IMG/VR virus record: IMGVR_UViG_3300032116_001426
Span: 1 to 22,325 of that record
Length of the DNA: 22,325 nt
Reading direction: 5' to 3' (one strand)
Source: a virus
Part shown: positions 1-9,788 of the stretch, piece by piece
How positions within the stretch are numbered: position 1 is the stretch's first letter
Layout: each line of letters opens with the position of its first letter
Made by a program: the position numbers and the translations under genes
The notes under the pieces: model-generated
The model's database searches: none
Seen by the model: the letters and a program-made list of their open reading frames with translations, nothing else
Told to the model about the DNA's origin: nothing

Positions 1-2452
1 ATGTTCTAAGACCATCTGGACTTCCTAACACACTATAACCACTATTGCTTACAAGTAAACCAGAATTAGTATTAGAATAATTTATAGCAATATTTTGTGA
101 ACCAGTTAATTGTGCTTGGCCAGCAGTTATCTTGTTAAACGGTAATGTACTTACATCAAATGTTCCAGTACTAGATAACGTTAAAGAAGATCCTAAAGAA
201 GTTTTAAATAAAGTTCCTTCATCTGTTATTCCTAAAATACCATTTGCTGTGGTTACAGTTGTGGGTATATTAGTTATTTTTAAACTGCCATTTACAGTAA
301 CTAGTGAGCTAGTTAAAACAGTTGAGCTTGATGAAACATCTATTAAATTTGATATTTTTAAAGGTGTGTTTATATAATTATTGTTAGCATAACTATCAAA
401 TGTTAGTTCACTAAGAAGGTTATAATCAACACCGCTGCCACCAGTAGACTGCTTTAAAGTAGATTGTGTAATATTATATTGTCCTGTAGCATTTACATCA
501 GTCGCTTTAAGTAACAAACTAGGACTTAAATTTCCAATAGGCGTAATTAAATTTAATGATTGATTTACATTATCCCAAGTAAAGTTAGAAGAAGCTCCTA
601 AAGATCCACTGTTATTGTATTGTACTTCTGTATTATTACCAGCAGCAGGAGTAGTTGCATTAATCCATTTACTACCATCATACTTAATAACTTGATTGGG
701 TTGTATGTTAGATATTGCTACATTGTGCAGCTCTTCTAACTCATAACCATTTTGTATTCTATAAATTATACGTCCATTTGTAGGACTAGTTCTAGCTACA
801 ATACCTATAAATACAGCGTGGTTAGGTGCCGTTGGTTTTACTCTAGTAACATAACCAGCAGTAGTTGGAGATAACCAAATAGCATCACCATCTAATAATG
901 TATCAGAAGTAAACGGATATGGAGCACCGCCTGCTGCAGTTCTTGTATCTAAATCATGTAACGTACCTAAAGCAGCTACAAGACCGTCAGAGTTTAATCC
1001 TATATCATCAACAACTACACCAAAAGTTCCAGATGAAGTTGCTTCTGTATCTGCTTGTGCTTTATAAGCATTAGGTCTATTACCAGTAGAACCATTTAAG
1101 TAAACTATAGTACCTCTTCTAAGTATATCTGAAACTGAAGGATTCCTAACAGTTACAGCAACTGTTTCAGAATAATCTACAACACCATCGTCATCAATAT
1201 CATACGTAGTTTTTTGCATATCTCCAGTACCTATAGTGATCGTAGTATTTTGCCACTGAGAGGTAGTTGAATTATACTGAAGAATTTGACCATTATTTAC
1301 AGATGCAATTGTAACATCAGTTAAATCATTAATGCTGGAAATAGCATTAGAGATTTGTATATAAAGAGAACCTGTCCACCTGTAAGATCTATTTTGAAGT
1401 AAATCTACATATATCTTTCCTGTTTCTCCATTTATTATTGTAGTAAATCCTGCATCAGAGTAAAAAGCAGTTCCACTATAATAACCTTCAATTACATCGT
1501 CTACGTAAGAAGGTAATTGAGCAGTAGGAACTTTGCCTCCAACTAAATCAGCTTTTGAAGCAAGTGCATCAAAAACTCCGTTAGATGAAACAGCATTGTT
1601 ACTACCATCTGTAGGAATAGAATCTACTAATACTTGAGTTGGGATAGTTGGCTTGTTAAGAATCTGAGCATCTCCGCTAGTTGCATTCCAGTCAGCATTA
1701 ACATTGACTTCTGCTCCAGCAGCTATTCCAGCTAATTTACTTTTTTCAGCAGTAGTATAATTATTGTCAGTATGAACATATGCAGCATCTATAACAGTAT
1801 TAGCATTATATGGTTGAACAGTAGTACCTATTGCTGTTCCTGTAAGATATCCTGCTAAAGCATGATTACCCCAAGAGAAAGCTGTATTCCAGTTAGCAGA
1901 GTTATTTGTAATAGAAGTTCCCCAAGCACTTCCAGTTGATACTGGAATACCTGCAGGGGGGTATATCATTGATGTTATATTCCATGACCTATCTTGGGAT
2001 AAATCATATGTAGTACCATTTATTGTAAGTGTTCTAGTCAAAGGCACGAAGCTAGTAGCTCCGCCAGTTTCATTTCCTGGTACCCAGTTTGTTCCATCTC
2101 ACTTTATTATTTGATTTACTGTAGCTCCGCTTTGAGCAAGTTTACTTAGAGTAACACCTTTATTACTTATGTCTAACGGCATTAACACTGTTCCACTTCC
2201 AGTCAGTGCAGAAGAAGTATGGGCCCCTTCCCAAGAAAGAGGGCTCAAGGTACTACCATTACCAATAAGTCCATTTCCTATGGTAAGGCTTGCTGGGGGA
2301 GTATTCCCTATTAATAATTGAAGGGCCTCATATAGATTAACGGAATCGTTATAAGGCGCTATTCCTCTAGACGCAGTTGGAAAGTTGTCAGGCTTTCTCG
2401 ATACGTTTATTGGAATATTTATTTCTTTAATTTTATCTATTGTTAATGCCAT
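1..2452 (-). CDS. Tail fibre protein, 3' end outside window, one in-frame TGA (Trp)
   Basis: This is a tail fibre or receptor-binding appendage; the frame stays open from the ATG at 2452 to the left edge, at least 817 codons. The only interruption is TGA at 2099-2101 (residue 118). It falls in 'NQIIK-TGA-DGTNWVP', the common fibre motif 'vlkWdGtaWvp', so the residue is almost certainly Trp. A related motif, 'NQVIKYDGSKW', occurs further on. Mid-protein are the familiar fibre segments 'AEKSKLAGIAAGAEVNVNAD' and 'DAQILNKPTIP', then 'SNGVFDALASKADLVGGKVP'. An acidic 'DIDDDGVVDYSE' stretch may bind calcium. The composition is rich in Thr, Ser, Asn and Gly, as is usual for beta-rich fibres. The start overlaps the upstream stop closely (TAG then T then ATG), so the two genes are co-transcribed. 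The C-terminus, where receptor specificity would lie, is not in the window. Confidence 0.85.
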
Positions 2453-2453
2453 A

Positions 2454-3929
2454 CTATAATTGAGTTAATGATATACATTCAGAATCTGTTAGTGTACTTG
2501 GTAAAAACCACAATCCATGTATATCTAATGGGTGTTGTGGTGGAGATGTTGTACCAAAGTATTGAAAGTTTGTAGTTGTTACAGAACTATTATTAATAAC
2601 TTTTACACCATTTTCAAAAACAGATATTGATGAGTTTGCCCAAGTAACTAAAAGTTTTACTTCATCTGCAGTTGTTGTATGAGTAGCGTTTTCTACTGAA
2701 ATAATTAATCTTGAACTTGTAGTGTTACTAACACCCCCACTTACAAATATCCCATTTCCAGTAGCATTTGCTCCAGTACTAAGTCCTAATATTGGAAAAA
2801 GAGATCCTTGCCTTATTAAAGAAGTGTTGTTAATAATATGCATAAACATAGATCCAGTAGAAGATCCTACTATACCATCAGTAATCATATTTACTTTAAT
2901 AAAGTAATCGCCAGTTCTAGTATTAGCTGTAGTTGTTGAACCTATGTAATTTGTCGGATAGTTACTTAATTCTAATTGGGCTTTTGTTACCGTGCCTGTT
3001 ATAGTTAAAACTAAACTTGTTCCTGTAGAAGTAAAAGTAAATACTTTTCTTGTGTTAACACCATCTCCAACTACAGTTGCTGAAAAAGCATTACTTAAAG
3101 TAATAGTTCCAGTACCATAAAAAGATAATGTATAAGTGCTGGCAGTAACTGTTATTGTTTGTGTACTGGGAGTATCAGAGTTTAAAATTAAATTAGTTCT
3201 TTGTGGAAGTATTCTAATTGCAGATTTATTATTAGTATAATTTATTCTTGGTATATGTTGACTATTATCTGCATTTATATAGGGCATCATAATAGTACCC
3301 TCGTTAATTTGAACTCCCCACACGCTTACATCTGAAGCTGTAGGAATAACAAATCTAATGTCGCTATTTCCAGTACTTATAAAAGATATTCTTTTCCAAT
3401 TACTATCCGCAGTATTTATAATGGTACCTGCAAGTGTTTGAATTTGATACGTACTAGCAGTGTTAGATTTTACCCACATAGATACCGTATACGTTTTTGT
3501 TAATACTGGGGTAAAAGAAATTTGCGTAATACCGTATCCAGTTGTAACAATTCTTGTAGCATCATTTACATTTATAGGACTTGTGCTATAATTAGTAGTT
3601 ATTGTTGTTGCAGCAATAGCTACAAGAGTTCCTGAACATAAATTATACGGAAAATATTCTACATTACCGTCGCTATTTATTCTTGTATCACCTGAAGCAG
3701 ATGTTCGTGAATAAGTAACTGTATAATTTGCGTTATTTTTTAATAAATACAATTTACTTCTAGAGTAAGCGCTTGTAGATAAAAAAGTTACGTTATTAGT
3801 GTTTACAATTCTTTTTAATGTTTGAATATCATAATTTAATTTTTCAGGTTGCTCTACAATCCCTTTATTTGTAGCTACATTAGCAAAATGTGAATAGATT
3901 GCGTTATCGTATTGTAATGTTGTAAGCAT
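2454..3929 (-). CDS. Tail appendage protein with carbohydrate-binding-like and LamG-like domains
   Basis: This 491-aa protein is probably a receptor-binding or glycan-binding tail appendage. After a short N-terminal segment (about 1-90) come two jelly-roll-like domains of the kind found in phage fibres. The first, about 110-235, includes 'YTVSMWVKSNTAS'. The second, about 240-340, includes 'TNLILNS', 'STYTLSFYGTGTITLSNA' and a 'KAQLELSNYPTNYIGS' ending. The C-terminal part, about 345-491, looks like a concanavalin A/LamG fold ('VTWANSSISVFENGVKV'). No catalytic motif is evident, so I read it as binding rather than depolymerising. It ends in TAG immediately before the next fibre gene and starts 3 bp after the stop of the 197-aa fibre gene. 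Domain assignments are by pattern recognition only. Confidence 0.75.
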   Translation of the reverse strand: MLTTLQYDNAIYSHFANVATNKGIVEQPEKLNYDIQTLKRIVNTNNVTFLSTSAYSRSKLYLLKNNANYTVTYSRTSASGDTRINSDGNVEYFPYNLCSGTLVAIAATTITTNYSTSPINVNDATRIVTTGYGITQISFTPVLTKTYTVSMWVKSNTASTYQIQTLAGTIINTADSNWKRISFISTGNSDIRFVIPTASDVSVWGVQINEGTIMMPYINADNSQHIPRINYTNNKSAIRILPQRTNLILNSDTPSTQTITVTASTYTLSFYGTGTITLSNAFSATVVGDGVNTRKVFTFTSTGTSLVLTITGTVTKAQLELSNYPTNYIGSTTTANTRTGDYFIKVNMITDGIVGSSTGSMFMHIINNTSLIRQGSLFPILGLSTGANATGNGIFVSGGVSNTTSSRLIISVENATHTTTADEVKLLVTWANSSISVFENGVKVINNSSVTTTNFQYFGTTSPPQHPLDIHGLWFLPSTLTDSECISLTQL

Positions 3930-3932
3930 ACC

Positions 3933-4526
3933 TTAAAAGTTTAGTACATAAGCACCGTAGAAATTATTACCGTCATAAATAAGAGTAATGATATCGGTTT
4001 TATTTGCAGTTGTTGTTAATACAGGAGCAATACCACCGGACCATTTTACATTAACAGGCCATGTTACGTTTTTTCCGCCAGTACCATCTTGCGTTATTCT
4101 AAAAACAAAAGTACCTAATCTTGGAGATGTAAAACTAATAGTTGTACTGACATTAAGAGTGAGATTAAATATTTCTGCGTTAGTTAAATTCAGAGTAATA
4201 TTTGCGTCATTAACAGTTGCGCTTATTCCTCTTACAGGATTGCTTCAAGTGGCAGTCGTTCCATCTGTAAATAAGAATTTTCCATCGTTTCCTGTTTGAG
4301 AGGGTAGTGCATTTACAGTAGCCCAACTGAGAGTTGCGCCATCAGTAGTTAGGTATTTTCCAATATTACCTGTTTGATCAGGTAGTGAAGTTCCTCCTCC
4401 ACCAATTACTTTTAGTGGATTGGCTCTTGTTCCATCCCCATAAAGTGTAGAATCGTGATAAACTTTATATAATGGTTCATCAACTTTAAGTAGGGACTCA
4501 GAGAATGTATTTCTTTGTATAAACAT
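3933..4526 (-). CDS. Short tail fibre protein with tandem repeat and in-frame TGA (Trp)
   Basis: This 197-aa fibre or appendage protein is apparent only if TGA at 4245-4247 (residue 94) is read through; otherwise the product is truncated at 93 aa. Two 26-aa repeats occupy residues 48-73 and 74-99: 'LPDQTGNIGKYLTTDGATLS-W' and 'LPSQTGNDGKFLFTDGTTAT-TGA'. They align without gaps, placing TGA opposite a TGG Trp codon. After the TGA the frame continues with 'SNPVRGISATVND' and then 'FRITQDGTGGKNVTWP' and 'NVKW', a motif typical of phage fibre domains, and it ends at TAA. The gene follows a strong terminator and has little space for its own promoter. It opens the three-gene fibre cluster. Confidence 0.85.
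4230..4385 (-). repeat. Two tandem 26-codon repeats in the short fibre gene
   Basis: Unit 1 (residues 48-73) covers 4308-4385 and unit 2 (residues 74-99) covers 4230-4307. Both carry LP-x-QTGN-x-GK-aromatic-L and TDG at identical spacing. TGG at residue 68 of unit 1 is matched by TGA at residue 94 of unit 2, exactly one period later. This is an internal test of what TGA encodes. Confidence 0.85.
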
Positions 4527-4544
4527 AATAGAGTAGTTTTATGG

Positions 4545-4582
4545 GAAATAAAAAAGGGGAACGGGTTTCCCCATCCCCCTTT
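4545..4582 (-). terminator. Intrinsic terminator after the 453-aa structural gene
   Basis: On the minus strand this reads GGGGAA, loop ACCCG, TTCCCC, followed by TTTTTTATTT. A longer alternative stem pairs AAAGGGG with CCCCTTT. This is a classic GC stem plus U-tract lying 7 to 44 bp after the stop at 4589. It should end, or strongly reduce, late transcription before the fibre genes. Confidence 0.85.
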
Positions 4583-4588
4583 AGGTGA

Positions 4589-5950
4589 TTATTCTTTAAT
4601 AGCTGTGTTTCCAGTAGATTCTAACCAGCTGTTCATTGCCGCCTCGAAAAGGGCAATAAGTGGGTTAGTGGCAATACCGGTAGAGTAACGTGGTATCAAA
4701 ACAACTTCGCGCTTAGGCGCATAAACCAAGGAGTTAATATCTGGGTTAGATGTAGTTCCGTGGTTTATTACATAGGTGTTATAAACTGTACCATCTACAA
4801 TTGGTGATGGGAAATTGATAACTGGATCAGTAGTGTGTTTCTGTGTGTACTTACGCTGACCAGCAGTATTCTTATACCACAGATCAAGTTGACGAGAAAA
4901 TCCTTGACCTTCATCGAGGTTAGTAAAAGAAGCGCATTGTACAGTGTTAAAATCAAAACCAGAAGGAAGTCCTACTTGAAGGTTAACTTTAACTTGAGGA
5001 ATCCAATCTTCGTAAACTGGCTTGTGGTCAAGAGCTACGAACATCAGACCAGAAATCAAACCACCAGTAGCGCTAGCAGCACTAGCCAGATCTATAGTGT
5101 AAACATAAGAAGTGGCTGGAGTGAAACCTGAATTAGTTGCTGCGTTAACTATAGAAGTCAACATGGCTTGCGTAAGAGTGATTGAACGTACGATTCCTTT
5201 GTAATTAAATACGGCTAAAGTTGAACCTGCAGTAAGTGAGTCGATTGCTGTACCATTAGTAGCTACAGTTCCAATACCAAGAGCAATTACTGGAGAAGTT
5301 CCACGATAGCGGTTGAAAGAAAGAAACGCACTAGAGTTGCGGTTTACTTCGTAACCAAGATTGGTGAGAATGTAATCAATTTTAAGATCGTTGTTAAAAC
5401 CAACTGCCCAATTTGGTGTAGTTGTAGAAACAGTCAGGTTAGCAGATTGAACTTGTGTAGCCATCAGTTCATCGTAACGACGTGAACGGAAACCAATGTT
5501 CAAACGATATTCAGTGCTGTTAAGTGTGTTTACTGCAGCTGCTGCGTTTGTACTAGGAGCACCTACTACCCATACATTATGAGCATCAAGGCGATAAGCC
5601 TGTTTAGTAACAATTATATTATTTTGACGACCGCTTATATCCTGGGTCTTCTCAAACGGACGGACCCACAGCGGATAAGTAGCTGAAGATCCGACAACGT
5701 TTGCAGAATATTGTGTGCCTTGGTAAATACCAATTACTGGTGCTTCTGTAAAAGTAGGGGTAGCGTCTGTGAAACTGTTCATAGCAATTCCGCCGTAAGG
5801 AGAAACAGAAACGATACCAAGCTGACCATCAGCAAGGTTAATGTTACCGTTAGAACCTACCAAAGTTCCTGATGTAGGAAGAGCGCCTTGTGCTGCTTTA
5901 GCAACAACAAAAGTTTCAACACCGCGTTTTTGTGAATTTGTCGGGATCAT
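4589..5950 (-). CDS. Probable virion structural protein, 453 aa, family not identified
   Basis: This is a likely structural protein, judged from position and composition; I cannot name the family. It starts MIPTNSQKRGVETFVV and is rich in Ala, Thr, Ser, Asn and Val with many short predicted beta segments. It ends in an amphipathic, probably helical tail ('NPLIALFEAAMNSWLES'). There is no signal peptide, membrane segment or enzymatic motif. Trp codons are all TGG. It follows the neck-ring gene by 13 bp and is the last gene before the terminator, so it is transcribed with the head genes. Its length would suit a tail tube, an auxiliary capsid or a head-fibre subunit. Base use is less AT-rich than the fibre genes, like the major capsid gene, which suggests high expression. 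Confidence 0.6.
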   Translation of the reverse strand: MIPTNSQKRGVETFVVAKAAQGALPTSGTLVGSNGNINLADGQLGIVSVSPYGGIAMNSFTDATPTFTEAPVIGIYQGTQYSANVVGSSATYPLWVRPFEKTQDISGRQNNIIVTKQAYRLDAHNVWVVGAPSTNAAAAVNTLNSTEYRLNIGFRSRRYDELMATQVQSANLTVSTTTPNWAVGFNNDLKIDYILTNLGYEVNRNSSAFLSFNRYRGTSPVIALGIGTVATNGTAIDSLTAGSTLAVFNYKGIVRSITLTQAMLTSIVNAATNSGFTPATSYVYTIDLASAASATGGLISGLMFVALDHKPVYEDWIPQVKVNLQVGLPSGFDFNTVQCASFTNLDEGQGFSRQLDLWYKNTAGQRKYTQKHTTDPVINFPSPIVDGTVYNTYVINHGTTSNPDINSLVYAPKREVVLIPRYSTGIATNPLIALFEAAMNSWLESTGNTAIKE

Positions 5951-5963
5951 GTTTTAATAAGGT

Positions 5964-6683
5964 TTATTCATGTATTACAGTTTTCTTTTCTCTAACTGTA
6001 ATGTATTCTGGATTGAGTGAATTCTGCGCAGCTAACTGACAAGCAATATCTACAATTTCACGATGGGTATGCTCAGCGGTCTCTAGGGTAGAGGGCGGAT
6101 AAGTAATACCATCTATGTAAGCATAGTTACCAAAAGATACTCTGTTTGGATACTTAACATATTCAACTGCTACTGAAGTTATATTTTGTGTACTGTATAT
6201 ATAAATAGATGACCCTGTATTATTAGAATTCTTTCCTATATTATATGGTATAAACTCTTTGGAATCTTTATTAAATGGGTCTCTTAGGGCTTCGTTTATG
6301 TCATCATGTTGTGTAAATTTAAGAGGAACTCTTAAAGTACAATCTGCATTAGTGACAATAGCGTAAGCATTTATTAGTTGTAAATAGGGTAGAGTCGTTG
6401 TTGTTAAATCTACTTCATAAACACCTGGAGAAACTACTGTAGGAGTTATGTAAGGTTGAACTGGAAAATTAACAACTAAATTACCAAGATCATCAATTCT
6501 TTTTTGAAGAGTTTCAAACCCTGATCTTTTCATATTAGTTGTCCCCATTCTTTGTTTTACAAAGATCAACTGAGCCTCATTTAACAAAAAGTCAATTTCA
6601 GCAGGATTGAAGTCAGGGTTAGCAAGTGAATCTATTCTATCTAAATTTAATTTAAATTGATAATGTAGTTCTTGGATAGACAT
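5964..6683 (-). CDS. Head-tail connector (neck ring) protein, crAss-like
   Basis: This 239-aa protein resembles the neck or ring proteins that sit under the portal in crAss-like and other Bacteroidota phages. The N-terminal part has the recognisable pattern 'FNPAEIDFLLNEAQLIFVKQ', then 'GFETLQKRIDDLGNLV'. A beta-rich middle follows, and a C-terminal helix after 'TAEHTHREIVDIACQLAAQN'. The function would be to close the filled head and join the tail. The gene ends in TAA, lies 2 bp downstream of the stop of the 326-aa gene and is followed by the 453-aa structural gene. The family call rests on recognised sequence style, not on a search. Confidence 0.65.
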   Translation of the reverse strand: MSIQELHYQFKLNLDRIDSLANPDFNPAEIDFLLNEAQLIFVKQRMGTTNMKRSGFETLQKRIDDLGNLVVNFPVQPYITPTVVSPGVYEVDLTTTTLPYLQLINAYAIVTNADCTLRVPLKFTQHDDINEALRDPFNKDSKEFIPYNIGKNSNNTGSSIYIYSTQNITSVAVEYVKYPNRVSFGNYAYIDGITYPPSTLETAEHTHREIVDIACQLAAQNSLNPEYITVREKKTVIHE

Positions 6684-6685
6684 TA

Positions 6686-7666
6686 TTAAAGCTTAGCTTT
6701 TATCTGAGCCTTCAATTCGTCATACTCGTCTTTCTTCTTAGGGTTAAGCAAGAAGTCTACTGCTTCTGAGTATTTATCTCCAATTACAAGAGTAGCACCA
6801 CTCTCTCGTATCCAAGTCCAGATATCTTGTTTAGAGTAAACTAGCCTCACCTCTTGAGCTTGCTTTAACATATACATAACCTCAAACTTGGCCTTACCAT
6901 CAGCAGTTTTAAGTAACGACATATAGTGGTTAAACTTATCTATGTTCTTGCCTGCGGGCGAGGTTGTTGCGTCAATATAGTCAAAGAGCAAATTGTGGAT
7001 CTGTTCTGTAGATAGTTTAGTGCGGCTACTTGCAACATCAAGAAGCGCAATAAGTTTTTGTTTTACTGAATCTGTAAGATGTGAATCATGTAAAAAAGAG
7101 AACGCCTTAGTTTTAGCTTGCGTACGCTTATACTTGATTTCTTCAGATTCATTTTCAAGGGCAATATAATGAGTAGCTTTTGGCCACTTGTGTTCCCTCC
7201 ATTCTTTTTCAGAGTTAGCAACTTTAGATGATGCGAGCATTACATAATAACCTATTTCATCATCCATTTTAGAAAGATCTAAAACAGTTGTTCCATCTAG
7301 TAGTTGCCAAGATTTATTAAAGTAATAACCAAGGTCTGCGCCTGATCCTTTATAATCTTTAGGAGGGAGTGCGTTTGAAAAGAATCCTTTGGGCTTACCC
7401 CACTTCTTTTCTAGAAAAGTTTGAATAGTTATTTGTTCACCATTCTCGTCTTTTTCTACTTGTCCTGTTGCAGGATCTACTTTATAATTATATGATATAT
7501 AGTTTGCAAGTCCTCCGATCTTTTGAGAAGGAAGGGCTACCAACGAATCAGTAGCCCTACCAACTTTCGTCTTTTTCATTTTAAGACCTGAGGATGTTGA
7601 AACCCAGTCTGATATTCCCGTAGCTGTTTGACGAGGAATAGACATAATGAAGACTAATTTAGACAT
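6686..7666 (-). CDS. Unidentified 326-aa protein in the head-neck block
   Basis: I do not recognise the family. The protein is soluble, rich in Lys and Glu and mostly helical in appearance, with 'GYYVMLASSKVANSEKEWRE' near residues 142-161 and a helical Lys-rich C-terminus. It has no signal peptide, membrane segment or catalytic motif. A second Met at residue 8 (MSIPRQTATG) could be the true start; the upstream ATG at 7666 is preceded by an A-rich stretch and no clear Shine-Dalgarno, as is normal in Bacteroidota. Lying between the membrane proteins and the neck ring in a tightly packed block, it could be a virion, assembly or cargo protein. Confidence 0.6.
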   Translation of the reverse strand: MSKLVFIMSIPRQTATGISDWVSTSSGLKMKKTKVGRATDSLVALPSQKIGGLANYISYNYKVDPATGQVEKDENGEQITIQTFLEKKWGKPKGFFSNALPPKDYKGSGADLGYYFNKSWQLLDGTTVLDLSKMDDEIGYYVMLASSKVANSEKEWREHKWPKATHYIALENESEEIKYKRTQAKTKAFSFLHDSHLTDSVKQKLIALLDVASSRTKLSTEQIHNLLFDYIDATTSPAGKNIDKFNHYMSLLKTADGKAKFEVMYMLKQAQEVRLVYSKQDIWTWIRESGATLVIGDKYSEAVDFLLNPKKKDEYDELKAQIKAKL

Positions 7667-7710
7667 AAATTTTCTTTCTTCTTATTTGCATTAAACAAAA
7701 AGTCTGCGTG

Positions 7711-7989
7711 CTATTCAGGACGCATATTAAGTAACTTTTTAGAAATGTATAATTTGTTAATGAGTAACAACGTATTAAGAGCTGTTACAGCTATAGTTGC
7801 CGGTGACAATAATGTAGCAAGTTGAGCAGCGTTAGTAATAGTTACTAAGCCTCTAAAACACGTCATCTCTTTACTACCCAACTTAAGTGCTTTTTGTAGG
7901 TTCGGTAATTTATTTTGTGACAAATAAACAGTAGCTATCATGCTACTCAGCACCACCAGCAGGTTTATTAAGGTTAGTGTTTGTTCCAT
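7711..7989 (-). CDS. Small membrane protein, 92 aa
   Basis: This small protein has two hydrophobic segments, about residues 4-24 ('TLTLINLLVVLSSMIATVYL') and 57-80 ('ATIAVTALNTLLLINKLYI'), separated by a basic stretch. Its start lies 47 bp inside the preceding holin-like gene, in another frame. The overlap and pairing suggest a two-component lysis cassette, for example holin with antiholin or spanin-like partner, but no such motif is visible and no endolysin is in the window. It ends in TAG. The 44 bp to the next gene hold nothing recognisable. Confidence 0.55.
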   Translation of the reverse strand: MEQTLTLINLLVVLSSMIATVYLSQNKLPNLQKALKLGSKEMTCFRGLVTITNAAQLATLLSPATIAVTALNTLLLINKLYISKKLLNMRPE

Positions 7990-8281
7990 CTATATTTACA
8001 TATTTAGCCAGTATTTTTTCAGCGTTCGCCATTATAAAATTTATAATTTTCATGGAAACAAGTCCCAATATAAATCCTATTCCGGAAGAAAACTGATTGT
8101 CTACAGATAAATAGTGCGACATTACTGGATGCAAATAGGCTGCTGTGGAAGCACCGCCTATTATTAATAGAAGGGCTCTGGAGAAAGATAATCTAGTTTC
8201 ATAAGTTAACGAAACAATTCCTCCAATAAGTCCTGCTACGAGGACGGACAACTTAATCCCAAGTTGTTCCTCTATATTCAT
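7943..8281 (-). CDS. Putative holin, three membrane segments, 112 aa
   Basis: There are three likely transmembrane helices: about 9-28 ('IKLSVLVAGLIGGIVSLTY'), 32-51 ('SFSRALLLIIGGASTAAYL') and 66-88 ('SGIGFILGLVSMKIINFIMA'). The C-terminus is short and polar (NLNKPAGGAE). Length, the Gly-rich first helix and the 'R-x-L' start of the second fit small phage holins such as the LydA/superfamily III type, which form lesions in the inner membrane at lysis. The gene begins at the last base of the major capsid stop codon and overlaps the 92-aa membrane gene by 47 bp. Alternatives include an antiholin or a virion membrane protein. Confidence 0.55.
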   Translation of the reverse strand: MNIEEQLGIKLSVLVAGLIGGIVSLTYETRLSFSRALLLIIGGASTAAYLHPVMSHYLSVDNQFSSGIGFILGLVSMKIINFIMANAEKILAKYVNIDGTNTNLNKPAGGAE

Positions 8282-9780
8282 TAGTTATCGTAATCTGTGA
8301 TAAGCTCGCCGCAAGAAGTAACATCGCGGATGATTGCGCCCATTGTACCTTCGATGGCTACAGTGTAACCAGCTTTAGCAGTTACAGCCATACCTTTGTT
8401 AGTGATCGGACCCATTGGGGTAACTGATCCAGGAACGTAGAAGTAACGGAAAGTGTCTTTAACTTTGAGCAGCTCAATATTCTTACCAAGACCTTTAGCT
8501 GTTTCTACACCACGACCTTCGATGTTGAGGAAAGTCATACGAGCAGAATCAATTGGAATGTTGGGGTACTGTGGGTGCATCTTCTTGCAGTAGCGAAGAT
8601 CGTCGTAAAGTGGGTTGTGGATAAGACGGATGTCTATTCCCAGAGGACCAGTGTAACGAACGAACTGCGCACCAAATGCCAGACCTGGAGTTGAGGAATT
8701 AGGATTGGATTCGCTACGGATGTAGTTAGAATCTACAGTCAAGAAACCGTTAGCAACAGCAGTGAGGGCATTGTGGAAAAGAAGTGATCCAAGCTGACCA
8801 GTCATAAGAGTGATACCGCGATTTGCTTCATCTGTACGACCGAAGAAGATGTTGAGCAGGAAGTCTTGGAGGAGGTTTACAGTCAAAGGACCGTTAACAT
8901 ACTGAACCCAAGAGTCTTTCAGCTGCTGGCGAATACCAGCGCCTGTCTTCTGCCAGTATCCATCAGGACCTGTCATAGTTGATTTCTCACCATAAACAAG
9001 TGCCCATTCCATGGATTTGTACAGCTCATCAACCATCATAGCTTCTGCGTAAGGCAGGAACTTGTTTACAGTGGAAGAACGGCCATTGTAGTCAGTGGAC
9101 ATGAATTCAAAACCAAGACGACCTTGCTGGCGCCATGCTTTATCGGTAACATCAATTTTTTGACCGAAAGCACCAATCTGAGACTCAAGTTCAAAGATTG
9201 CTGGGTACTGCTGAGTACCAAACCACTGGTTCATTTCAGAAGGAACTGCAGTAGATACTTTGCACCACTCACGACCTGGGTTCAGGTATTGAGCATCAAG
9301 ATATTTGGTTGGATCGTCGGTGATCAGTTTAAGAGTGTAGATAGTACCAGTACCATCGCTTACTTTGTCTACAACTTGTACATTGTAGTCATTGTCTTCA
9401 GGAACAAGGATATCTGGGTAAGCGTAGTAATCCAGATCAAGTTTAACACGGAACTGAGTGTTGTTGATACCTGGGGTAAGGTTAGAAGAAGATTCTACGT
9501 TTTCGATAACGCGAGCGCACTTGTATTCTGCACCCTGAAGACGCCAGCGAACGATCTCTGTTTCTACTTCAGTACCACCGTTAGTACCCATACCAACGAG
9601 ATTAAGGAAAGGTTTTACTTTAAAAAACTGTGAGCCAGAAGAGTAGATCTTCATAAGTGCTCCGGGCAAGTAGTGCGGCTTACCAGTTTCGTAAGCGGCT
9701 GCCAAGTAATCGGAATCAATGAAGTTGCCTCCAAAGGAATCCCAATGTTTAATAATTAAGGAAGATTGAGGATTAGCCAT
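8281..9780 (-). CDS. Major capsid protein, crAss-like
   Basis: This 499-aa protein is expected to form the icosahedral shell (HK97-type fold in this family). It begins MANPQSSLIIKHWDSFGGNF, followed by 'HYLPGALMKIYSSGSQFFK' and 'DYYAYPDILVPEDNDYNVQV', segments I associate with crAss-like capsid proteins. It lies directly after an acidic scaffold gene and the portal, the normal order for a phage head module. Codon use is visibly richer in C and G at third positions than in its neighbours, as expected for a highly expressed gene. All Trp codons are TGG; no TGA occurs over 499 codons, in contrast to terL. No separate maturation protease gene is seen nearby. Confidence 0.85.
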   Translation of the reverse strand: MANPQSSLIIKHWDSFGGNFIDSDYLAAAYETGKPHYLPGALMKIYSSGSQFFKVKPFLNLVGMGTNGGTEVETEIVRWRLQGAEYKCARVIENVESSSNLTPGINNTQFRVKLDLDYYAYPDILVPEDNDYNVQVVDKVSDGTGTIYTLKLITDDPTKYLDAQYLNPGREWCKVSTAVPSEMNQWFGTQQYPAIFELESQIGAFGQKIDVTDKAWRQQGRLGFEFMSTDYNGRSSTVNKFLPYAEAMMVDELYKSMEWALVYGEKSTMTGPDGYWQKTGAGIRQQLKDSWVQYVNGPLTVNLLQDFLLNIFFGRTDEANRGITLMTGQLGSLLFHNALTAVANGFLTVDSNYIRSESNPNSSTPGLAFGAQFVRYTGPLGIDIRLIHNPLYDDLRYCKKMHPQYPNIPIDSARMTFLNIEGRGVETAKGLGKNIELLKVKDTFRYFYVPGSVTPMGPITNKGMAVTAKAGYTVAIEGTMGAIIRDVTSCGELITDYDN

Positions 9781-9788
9781 AAATTAAT

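Noticed and set aside
132-377. Plus-strand frames throughout the window (for example 132-377, 4835-5131, 9124-9633, 15575-15853)
   Set aside because: All lie opposite well-supported minus-strand genes, lack spacing or overlap logic and encode low-complexity or implausible proteins.
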